NCBI GenBank assembly: GCA_002811645.1
Contig: PDIP01000026.1
Location: 196,367-245,506, forward strand
Length of the DNA: 49,140 bases
Reading direction: 5' to 3'
Source of the DNA: Corallochytrium limacisporum
Lineage: Eukaryota > Opisthokonta
Part shown: one piece after another, positions 37,916-47,200 of the stretch
How positions within the stretch are numbered: position 1 is the first letter of the stretch
Layout of the letters: each line of letters begins with the position of its first letter
The notes under the pieces: model-generated
What the model was told of the DNA's origin: nothing
The model's input: only the letters and a program-made list of their open reading frames with translations
Databases searched by the model: none
Translations under genes and position numbers: made by a program

Positions 37916-38971
37916 ATGTCAGCAGCGACAGAGAACGGTGCCACCGGTGTCGCTATTGACGATTCCGCCTTCGGGGCCGAGGGGTCGTGCAAGATGTGCA
38001 ACATGGAGTTCAAAGAAGACGAGCAGAGGCTGATGGCGTCGGGTCAGTTCTATCACTATTCCTGCTATCGCTGTGTGGAATGTCTGACGGCTTTTGGGGA
38101 GAACTCATACTTTGAGTACGAAGGACATCTGTACTGCGAACGGGACTACCACCTGCTCTACGGACCGCGGTGTCACCGCTGCAAGGAGAACATTACGGGC
38201 CGATCCCTCATTGCAATGGGCGAGTATTGGCATCCTGATCACTTTCAGTGCACAAACTGCGAAACGAGTCTTGCTGGCAAGAATTTCCTCGCCCTCGGTG
38301 ACCGTGCGCTCTGCAAGGAATGCTACAAACAGAAACTGGTGGAGTCGAAGAAGCACGAAATGTGTCAACGGTGCGGAAAGCCGGTGATTGGAAGTGACTT
38401 TCTCATGGTCGGCGGCAAAAAGATGCATCCCCAACATTTCAATTGCAGCACTTGCGGTATTACCCTCAATTCACTGGCCAAGGAACTAGGCGGACGACTT
38501 TACTGCCCAACCGATTTCGAGAAGGCGCAGGTTATGGTCTGCGGTGCTTGTAGGAAACCGATTGTCAGCGCCCGGTGGGTTACAGCTCTTGGCAAGACCT
38601 GGCACGTTGATCACCTGGTGTGTGCGACGTGTGAGGACGTGATTGGGTTGTCCAAATTCTTTGAGTACGGTAACATGGCCTACTGTGAGTACCATTACAA
38701 GGCCAAATTTGCGGATACGTGCTGGCTATCCGGTCAGCCAATCATGTCAGATACTGTAAAGGTAATGGGCAAGAAGTTTGACTCGGACAATTTTATGTGC
38801 TTTGGCTGTCGGATTAGTCTCAACGAACCAGACGTAGGCGTGATTGATGTCGATCGCAGGCCCTACTGCAAAAATTGTTATACAAGTTTCCCTCTGGCCG
38901 TGAAGAAACGCCTGAAGAAGTACACTGAATACGAGAAGTTGGTCGAAAAGGAAAAGGGATCTGTGTACTAA
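37916..38971 (+). CDS. LIMS1: PINCH (five-LIM integrin-linked adaptor)
   Basis: PINCH joins integrin-linked kinase and parvin (the IPP complex) at integrin adhesions. The 351-residue product starts at ATG 37916; the frame opens two codons earlier without an ATG. Five LIM domains fill it: LIM1 25-77 (C25, C28, H47, C50, C53, C56, C74, D77), LIM2 86-136, LIM3 150-200, LIM4 209-260 and LIM5 269-321. The ending FPLAVKKRLKK matches the basic tail of animal PINCH (FPLELKKRLKK), a strong orthology mark. LIM1-LIM4 keep all eight zinc ligands. In LIM5 the first zinc module is degenerate: C269 remains, but S272, D289 and N292 replace the next ligands; the second module (C295, C298, C318, C321) is intact. 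In animals LIM1 binds ILK and LIM5 binds RSU1. Confidence 0.93.
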   Translation: MSAATENGATGVAIDDSAFGAEGSCKMCNMEFKEDEQRLMASGQFYHYSCYRCVECLTAFGENSYFEYEGHLYCERDYHLLYGPRCHRCKENITGRSLIAMGEYWHPDHFQCTNCETSLAGKNFLALGDRALCKECYKQKLVESKKHEMCQRCGKPVIGSDFLMVGGKKMHPQHFNCSTCGITLNSLAKELGGRLYCPTDFEKAQVMVCGACRKPIVSARWVTALGKTWHVDHLVCATCEDVIGLSKFFEYGNMAYCEYHYKAKFADTCWLSGQPIMSDTVKVMGKKFDSDNFMCFGCRISLNEPDVGVIDVDRRPYCKNCYTSFPLAVKKRLKKYTEYEKLVEKEKGSVY

Positions 38972-39049
38972 GAAATGATCACGTCAACAGTCATTTACAC
39001 TTTACATTACCTCATTGAGTTCTATAAAATCGTGTACATCCAAGTCATT

Positions 39050-39331
39050 TTAGTCAGCCTTGCCAATGTTTAGAGAGCGATCTTCGTACATGCCACTCGC
39101 AGCCAAACGGGTAGGGAACTCACCAGAATTACCGTAGTATTTGTCCGGAAACTCAAGCTTTGTTGGAGAACGGGCACCATAGGATTGAGCAGTGCTTTTC
39201 CAGACGGGATGAGCAGCCCTTTGGGTACCATAGGCTTTAATTTGTTCCGGGTCACGAAAGCGGACAGGAAGTTCTCGCACTGGCTGGATGGTCATGATAA
39301 TTGTGTTTCCTAGTCTTTTCTCTACAATCAT
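39050..39331 (-). CDS. PIERCE1: PIERCE1/2-like ciliary microtubule inner protein
   Basis: A small protein (93 residues; animal PIERCE1 about 136) of the C9orf116/UPF0691 type. Conserved features in order are LPVRFRDPEQIKAYGTQRAA, SYGARSPTKLEFP, KYYGNSGEFPTRLAASGM and RSLNIGKAD. The pattern GYRTQ...YGSRAPT...FYPNS..F...LAAGGM..N.LN is that of the animal family. PIERCE proteins lie in the lumen of ciliary doublet microtubules, pass through the A-tubule wall and help dock outer dynein arms. The start may be ATG 39331 or the second ATG at 39295; the conserved part starts just after the latter. The gene converges on PINCH with 78 nt between stops and is followed on the same strand by another cilium-related gene. 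Confidence 0.82.
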   Translation of the reverse strand: MIVEKRLGNTIIMTIQPVRELPVRFRDPEQIKAYGTQRAAHPVWKSTAQSYGARSPTKLEFPDKYYGNSGEFPTRLAASGMYEDRSLNIGKAD

Positions 39332-39903
39332 CCACCATGATCAGCCATATGTGCACTCGTTCTCTTAGGTACGTTTAGGCAAAGTCCTATGTACCCTGTC
39401 TCGAAAACATCAACATTCCTTTGCATGTTAACCTTATTCAAGATTCTATAAGACTGGCGTATGAAAGCACAGAACCTACTGTGCTCTCCCCATCACAAAC
39501 TAACAGATGAAGGTCAATACCCGCACCACCAGTTCTTGTGGCTTTCGTTCTGAGGATCCGAGCGGGCGTGCGCAGTCAAAAAGTGGCAGTCGATCGGGTC
39601 CAGATTTCAGTACAAAAAGTAACGACTGAGTGAGACTCGAAATTGCCCCGGGTGGGTTCCTGCGGTATTGGATCTTTCCCCACCCAAAATCGTGTAAGGA
39701 CGACTCACTCCATGGCAACTGGCCTCCCTTGCCCCGATAGCTAGCCACCTTGTACTTATGTAATACTGTGGGCTTTGCTGAAACATGGTTAACATGTTCT
39801 CTTGTATATTTGATACAACTTTATCGTGCTATGGTACAAAGGCTAAACTAAACATAACTAGAACACCGTGTCCCCAAAAGCCATGTTCTGGGTTTGTGGT
39901 AGT
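39332..39903. other. Intergenic, PIERCE-like / CFAP20DC-like
   Basis: 572 nt between two minus-strand genes: the promoter side of PIERCE and the 3' side of the CFAP20-domain gene. I see no gene or repeat here. Confidence 0.4.
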
Positions 39904-41895
39904 CTAAAGGAGGTCGTAGTACTTGTTCGAGACAGGATCGTAGTAGCAGTTGAGCACGGGGTCATAGAGCAGGTCCAGTTCTTCGCCACCATCGTCCTCG
40001 ATTGGACTGTCTGAGTCAAGGCGTGCGATTTGACTCTTCCAGGCACCGCCGCTGTTATAACTGTGCTCTTCGATGACTTGCAGAGGCGCAGGAGTTGTAC
40101 TAGCTCGGTCCTGGTGCTCTGGTGACGGCGATGAGGCCTCACTGCTGCTGCTCTGGCGGCCAGCACCCGGCAGGATCAATGGGGGGCTCATCATCTCATC
40201 GCGTTCCATCTCTTCGTGTCGATCATCGGCAGTAATGTGTGCCTTCGGGCTATTTCGCAGGTAAAGACGAGGATCTTCGTCAAGCTCTCCCAGCTCTCCT
40301 CTATGGACATTTCCGGAGTCGTAATCTTCATTGTGACGCTGTAGTCCTCTTTGTAAGGCATTATGCTTAAGTGTGAGGTTCTGCATGTTCTGCAAGCTCT
40401 GCGGACCATCATTCAACTGTTCAATAGAATCTGTGGCCATTTGCTCTTCACTACCTTTCAGAAATGTAACCTGGGGCTCTGAAGCTGTGTCTGGAGTTAA
40501 CTTACCCTCATACTCTGGAATATTGTGCACCGACACAGGCCGATTCACGAAGTCGACACCACTGGTATGCCAGTCAATGTTACCAGATTCACCTCGAACA
40601 TGCCGAGTTTCTGGGCTGGTGTCCCGCATTCCCCCCTGACCGATTAGATGGGGGCGCGAATCGAAGGTGAAGGCCGCAGTGGCTTCCTGAAAGACTCCCG
40701 TGTTCGAATTTGCAGAATGTGTGTGAGATACCCGACCGGAATTCTGCCGCGAGGAACTGCTCGAACTGTTCCTGGATCTCCGCAACTGCTGAGAGCCTGC
40801 GGAGCTCGAGGGAGACGACTCGTCGTGGTCAGACGACGCAGGCTCTTCGAGCATATCGGACAGTGGCGGGGCAACAGAATTGCGTGAGCCAGAGAAGCTC
40901 CATCGAGGGATGCGGCTACGATTCTCATTTGGGTTGGCGGGCATGCTGTGAAACTTGACCATTTCCGGCCGTCCATTGCCGGCTTGCTCTTCTCTCCTGG
41001 TCTGCGTGCGACAGTACAAACTTGCCCGACCCGAACGACGATTCTTGCGGTCTTCGGAAGGTGGTGCCACAACATTCTGCTTAGCAATCATTGACTCTGA
41101 GGCAGCCCTAGTGCTGATCTTGCCCGATCCCTCCCCGCGTTCCGCCATCATCTTTTCATATGCAGCGCTATGCGTGCCTGTGCTTGTACGGATCATTCGA
41201 GGTGGCTGTTCGGCTTCGAGTCTAATTTTGACGGCTTCGAGGTCAGAAGCACTCTCCTGTCCGGTCACCACGGCGAAACAGATCACATTCGTGACGTTTG
41301 TCACACCAACCGGAAAATGCAAGGCCTTACTGGGCAAATTTCTGCTGTCTGAGACAACGCCCACGTTCGGCATAGACTTTAGGATGAAAACTTTCCTGAC
41401 TTTGCAGGTGGCGCTGAAACTGATAGTGTCCATGGACCGCAACGAAACACTTTTGAATGATCCTAAGACCAGATCATTGACATCCACCAGGCAGTTGACC
41501 CACTTTCCCCGAGTGACCATTCCGAAAGGTAATCTTGCATGCATGGTGGATATTGTTGCCGCCTTCTGATGGCTGAGCAAAAGCACCCATTTTCTTGCGC
41601 CTGCTGAATCCGTTACTGCAATGTCTACGTTGCAGTCCGCGCCCTGGGGTATAAAAATTTGGAAACCTAATATCTCGTGTTGTGTTAAACCCAAGGTTTT
41701 CTTTGGGTCCTTGGGAATGTGAAGCCGCGCATTAGCACCACCCTCAACATTGAAAATGTATCCCTTGGTGCTCTGTTCAAAAACGCGTTTACTTCGCAAG
41801 CCCTGCAGTTTGCAACCCGCCAAGGGATCCTTGCCAGCAGCTGACAGGATCTCGATGAATGGGCTGCCTTGAAATGCGCTGCCGAACATTACCAT
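39904..41895 (-). CDS. CFAP20DC: CFAP20-domain protein (CFAP20DC/C3orf67-like)
   Basis: The N-terminal 190 residues form a CFAP20 (DUF667) domain: MFGSAFQGSPFIEILSAAGK, KGYIFNVEGG, HIPKDPKKTLGLTQHEILGF, QIFIPQGADCNVDIAVTD, RGKWVNCLVDV and SFSATCKVRKVFILK. The start and layout match animal CFAP20DC (C3orf67), and CFAP20 itself is much shorter (about 193). The remaining 470 residues are disordered and Ser/Glu-rich, ending in an aromatic tail LLYDPVLNCYYDPVSNKYYD. CFAP20-type proteins are tied to cilia and centrioles; the role of the CFAP20DC form is poorly known. The product is about 663 residues from ATG 41895, or 661 from ATG 41889, which aligns with the human first Met. The frame continues upstream to a TTGCAG at 41940, possibly the acceptor of a leader intron. 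Confidence 0.85.
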   Translation of the reverse strand: MVMFGSAFQGSPFIEILSAAGKDPLAGCKLQGLRSKRVFEQSTKGYIFNVEGGANARLHIPKDPKKTLGLTQHEILGFQIFIPQGADCNVDIAVTDSAGARKWVLLLSHQKAATISTMHARLPFGMVTRGKWVNCLVDVNDLVLGSFKSVSLRSMDTISFSATCKVRKVFILKSMPNVGVVSDSRNLPSKALHFPVGVTNVTNVICFAVVTGQESASDLEAVKIRLEAEQPPRMIRTSTGTHSAAYEKMMAERGEGSGKISTRAASESMIAKQNVVAPPSEDRKNRRSGRASLYCRTQTRREEQAGNGRPEMVKFHSMPANPNENRSRIPRWSFSGSRNSVAPPLSDMLEEPASSDHDESSPSSSAGSQQLRRSRNSSSSSSRQNSGRVSHTHSANSNTGVFQEATAAFTFDSRPHLIGQGGMRDTSPETRHVRGESGNIDWHTSGVDFVNRPVSVHNIPEYEGKLTPDTASEPQVTFLKGSEEQMATDSIEQLNDGPQSLQNMQNLTLKHNALQRGLQRHNEDYDSGNVHRGELGELDEDPRLYLRNSPKAHITADDRHEEMERDEMMSPPLILPGAGRQSSSSEASSPSPEHQDRASTTPAPLQVIEEHSYNSGGAWKSQIARLDSDSPIEDDGGEELDLLYDPVLNCYYDPVSNKYYDLL

Positions 41896-44209
41896 ATAGT
41901 GGGATGCAACCTTATCCTGTGGCGGAATCCATGTCTGCAACGTTCAAAAACACACTTCAAATACTAAAGTATGGTACCGCGGGCGCAGTAGGTGCGCATC
42001 TACATACTACACTAGGTGACAAAGGTCTCAAGAGCTCTGTGTGTTAGAACAGCCAATATTAAATAGTAGTCTTGTTATCTATCTCAACCGCATCATCTTC
42101 GTCATCCACTTTAAAGAACTCTTTTGAAAAGCGGTAGCCGCTGTGACGGGGGTCCAAACACGATTTCTACAGCTCCTTGGCACTATTGCTGTGTAGTCAG
42201 ATTTACATGAAACGGGAGCACGTCCCTGCATTTGGGTGCATTTCAATCGGCCCATTGCCAGTCCTCACAACAGCAGCGCCAAAGTTATGCCCGCGAACAT
42301 CTGGAGTAGCAAAAAAGGTGAACGAGGACCGGGGAGTGGGCGAAGGGCGTTTCGCGACCAGGCTCGTCCTCTGCAAATTTTATCCCATTGACCCAGTATA
42401 AGAAATTTGTGGCTTGGCTGCTTGGATGCGAATCCTTTCATTTCTGTCGTGTGTCATTGCTTTTCCGTTCGGACTCGAAACCCAACCAACCCGACCACCC
42501 CCGCTCCCCCACTTCCTCGTGCTGGGCACCACCGCGATACACACACAACCGCCCGTTTCCTTCCGAAGAAAACTTTAAGCAGTCGGGGCCGGAAAAAAGC
42601 CATCCGCAAAAAGGTCAAAGGGAGCTGGACCCCGGGGTGGGTTGGGGGGAGGAGAGAGGGGAACGTAGGTGGTGAAAATTGATTTTTTGGTGGGAACCCC
42701 CCGAGGGCGGGGGGGAGAGGGGGTGTTGGTGTCTCGTTTCGTCTTTTGCCGTTTGAACCACCACAAGGGAAAATAAAAAGAGAGAGGAGAAAATGGTTTA
42801 TAAAACAAGAGATTCCCTTTCTTGTAACCGTAGCATTATTAAATCGGGGCTAAGGTCTTCTGTTGAGTTGCGTGGCGGAACCCGCGGGCGGCTTCAATTG
42901 CGTTTTTGTACTTGTTACCCAGACGGCCCCCCCCCCCCGGTGGAGGAATCCGTCATGAACAGGGAAATTCCGTCCAGACGGCCACTGCTAGCGGTCTCCC
43001 CCAGATACGTTATCGTCTCAGTAGTGTGCGTGAAATGCGCTGTCGGTGTGTCATTTCTCTAACGGTCCGGACGGTCAGTCAGCCCTTTGGCAAGACCAGC
43101 AACGACGGGCTTCCGTAGTCCATGGATCTTTGTTAGGGCGGGTAAAGTGGCTGACACAATATTTGCCAGCCATCGGTAGTTTCAGTGGAATGCGTTTTGA
43201 GTTACACTACGTTGACCCGGAAGGAACGCAGTTTCTTGTCGTTCCTTCGAGTCCTACCATCCTCCGTTCGGTAGAGCGCCCTCACACTCAGGGCCTGTGT
43301 ACCTTTCCATCCCTTCCCCCGGCAACCAGTGGAATGTCCAACCTGCCAACCTGGAGTAAATGTACAGAGGTTTGTGCACAGAAGGTTTGGCTTGAACGGA
43401 AGGCGCAGCACCGCGAAGGCGGGGTAAGGTGTGAGAGGTCCATGAGAGCGACTGCAAAGGTGTAGCAGAAACTTCGGCCGCTATCTATGGACATCCAGTG
43501 ATGAGGGTGGCTTTCCAGCAGTAAGGAAACTATCACTCTTTCCGCGGATCCACAGAACGGTGCATGTGCGACTAGGAAGGCACAGAGTTCTTTTTTCATC
43601 TCTCCGCGCAGCCACTTATCTAGAATTTCGTCAGCAACTCACACTTACTATCACTTCGTTGGGATGTCTAATGAGCCTGCGGATTAGACAAGCACTGACA
43701 AAAGCGAAACACCGATGCACTAGCATGACCAAAGAGCATGCTGTAGCAACGATAGTGTCCAGAATAATACGTAAGTGACCCTTATCGATCTATCGGGCTT
43801 GCCCGCCATTAACGGCGATGTCACTTTGTATTGATTTTCGCTGTCTTCTTGGAGTGACTAAAACGTGTCCCATAAATCGATTAATTCGGGGCCTATATTC
43901 ACCGAGCAACGACAATAACATTAAATTAGGCCCCCAATTCCCTCGCAAAAGCCGAGCCGGCCCCTGGCTCATGTGCCCCCACTTTTCCACTGTGCACAAG
44001 TGTTGATGTTGCTTTTGTGTACACAGCGGACAAGTGAGCGTGAGTCGTTTTCATTTCCAGTCTCTACTATTTCACTGTACCTAGCTGACCTCTAAATTTT
44101 GAGGAACCGATCAATACAATGCACATAAGGAACATCGCCCGGGTCTGTACACCAAAACGAGGGAAATGATTAGTTGATAACAGTTACGAGAGTACATGAC
44201 ATCCTAGTC
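41896..44209. promoter_or_regulatory. Divergent CFAP20DC-like/CPSF1 intergenic region
   Basis: 2.3 kb without a supported gene. The part 42480-42790 is rich in C, G and purine runs, and a C12 run lies at 42927-42938. The part 43000-43800 has short open frames on both strands without recognisable motifs. Just before CPSF1 are two tiny upstream ORFs: 44166-44177 (ATG ATT AGT TGA) and 44196-44207 (ATG ACA TCC TAG). Confidence 0.45.
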
Positions 44210-47200
44210 ATGGCGTCGCTATATTCCCTTAGCAAGACGGTGATACCGTCAACGACAGTGAACAATGGTACACCATGCTGGATCTTGCCACATGAAAGGA
44301 GGCGAAGCGATTTCGAGACACAAATTGCGCTCGCGAAGCACAACGTCCTGGACATTTTGGACGTCAGAAAAGTTGGGACAGGGGGCGTAAAGCTGAGTTT
44401 ATTTGCACGTTTCACTTTCCCTACAGAAATTTTTAATGTCTATCGGGTCGCACGTCCTTTTCTTCCGAAGGATCAGAACTGTGATGTCCTTTTATTGCAC
44501 ATGCGGGATGACAACTTTGCATGCGTTGAGTATGACCCATCTCGTCACGATTTGCGAAACGTTTCGTTGCACCATTTTGGTTATGCCGCCGTGTATGGGG
44601 GAAGACGGCATTTACAGGGACCCAAATTTATGCGCATGGACCCATTGAACAAAGTTCTGGTCTCCATGCTGGGTAGTCGACGATTGGCCGTGTTTCCTGT
44701 GCTCGATGAAAGCGATGATACATTGACCCAGGCCGAACTGAGCGGGAAGGTGCGCGGACCCGTATTTGGCGCCACCTATTTGTTAAACTTGGATTCGATT
44801 GTTGAAGAGACCGGTGTGATTATGGACATGTGTTTTCTGCATGGTTACACGATCCCAACATTGGCCATTCTGCAAGAAGCCAACACACCTGCGTGGAGTG
44901 GAAAGCTGAACCCGTCGAACGATAGCATGACCATTTCGGTCATTTCATTTGACTTAGCATTACGGAAACATACCGTAATTTGGAGTGTAAAGCGGTTGCC
45001 GTATGATTGTTTGGCAATTGAACCAGTACCGAGACCTTTGGGGGGTTTGTTGCTGTTGTGCAAGAGTGCGTGTGTGTACCTTGACCAGGGAAAGCCCCCA
45101 CTCGGTGTCTTCCTCAATCACACTTGCGCCACCAAGTACCCAGACCTCAATCTCACTGCAAACAAATCAAAACCTTTCCGGCTTGTCGATCCACGGTTGC
45201 ACCGGTTGGATATGGACCGGTATGTCATTGGGACTGCGACTGGTGAGATATTTTCAGTTCGACTGCACGGCGATAGTCGAACATGTCGGGGAATGCAGGT
45301 TCAAAAAGTTGGACAGAGCGTACCATGCACTGAAATGTTCCGCGTTGATGACGATCACGTTTTTATTGTCAGTCAGTCCGGCAACAGCATGCTGGTAAAG
45401 GTGGTGAAACAGTACGGCAGTGGCACCGAGGTCAAAACTGAGGAGCAGAACGGTGAAGAAGATGGACCGTCTGTCAAGAAGCTGAAGTTGGATGATGTTA
45501 AGATCAAAGAAGAAGACGCAGACGGGGACGATGAGGATGAAAGACTCTTCTATGATGATGAAGAGGACAACCGGGGCCGTAGCAATGGAACAGTAGGTGG
45601 CACTGGATCCGAGTTTGTCTACACATTCCAAGTCCAGGACCAGATCCTTAATTTGGGGCCGGTCAAGGGCGTGTCCATCGGTGAGCGCCTGAACATTAGC
45701 CGCAGTTTTATGGACGAGACGAACCCACAGGTTGACTACGTTGCAACCGCCGGAGGTGGCCGTAGTGGTTCACTGCTGGTTGTCAGTATGCACCATATTC
45801 CTCAGGTTGTCACGACCTTCGAGCTGCCCACTTACTACAGTGTCTTCAGTGTTCCGGGAGCGGCGAGTTCGGTCAGTGACGCCTATAGCGGCAACACTGC
45901 GCCCACGTCCCTCATTCCCCATCACACGCATTTACTGCTCAGTAGCAACTCTCGAACAGCTGTTTTGAGCTGTGGTGATGAGTTTACAGAGGTGAACAAC
46001 GTAGGTTTCGTGCAGACGGAGTCCACAATTGGTCTGGTGCAGGTGCACCGGGTCAAGAATTGGGTGGTGCAAATCACAAAAACGCGCTTGGTGCTGATTG
46101 ATGTGCCGGGGAAAAAGAAGCTGAGTGAGACCAATCTGCCGGCTGGAAAGACTCTCCGGAATTATAGCGGTGCTGGCCACCGCGTCCTCCTAGTATGGCA
46201 TGATGGTAGCATAACCTTGGCTGAAGTAAACATCACGGCCAAGGGTAGGAGCAAACCTAAGGTCGGTCTCACCGATGTGGCCTCGAATCTGGCAGACATG
46301 ACAGCTGTGTTCATGTACTTCGACGAAGATGGGTTCCTCGGTGGCTGGCAGGACCGCTTTCATGCCGAAGGAGTGTCAGCGGGAGCGAAAGGAGCTGCCG
46401 GTAAGGCTACCGACAAGGATGGAGCGGCGCCCACAACGCAGGAGGACGACCTGGACGACGAGGATGCCCTGTTGTACGGCGATGACGACGATGATGATGC
46501 CGTACCAGTAGGTGCCAAAGAGGATGAAGAGGATGACAGAACTGTGAAGGATGAAGGCAAAGGTATCGAAGCACATTCCCACCGTGCCACGTATATTTTC
46601 GGTATCACCAAGGACGATCGACTGACTATTGTGTCCCTTCCAGACTTTGAAGTCGTCTATCGGTCCAATTCTATGCAAAACAATGTTAAATGCCTGCGCA
46701 ATCTGAAGATTGGTGCGAAAGCGCTTGACATTCCGGACGCGCATCTCGATGAGGATGCCAAGCTCTCTCCGCCGGTGGAGATCTGTGTGGCCCCCATGGG
46801 CTTCAGGTCTCGTCCCGTCGTGATCGTGTTGCGTGCCTCTGGACAGCTGAATATGTTCGAAGCGATCGATTTCGTCCCTCACTATGTTGACATTCAGGCG
46901 CTTAGGAGTCTGCAGACCGATGTGTCCACCGTTGCCGATGACAACCATGACCGGCCCACAAAGGGAGCTGTCCCCCTGCGGTTCATTTCGGTCGGTTCCG
47001 ACTATCTGCGTCAATTGGATACGTCGGAGGCGGATGATGAGGCACAGAAAGTCTTCTTCAACCCCGAAGAAGAGGACGATGTCATGAAGGCGCAGACAGA
47101 GATGAAGGAAGCCAAGAAATTCAAGGGTGTAAACCTGTTGGTGCCCTTTACCAAACTAGCTGCATCAGACGGCAGCCGCATCCGGGGTGCTTTGGTGCTT

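Noticed and set aside
43046-43599. Overlapping open frames of about 100-140 codons on both strands between CFAP20DC-like and CPSF1
   Set aside because: No family motif, no conserved composition, and similar frames on both strands; likely chance.
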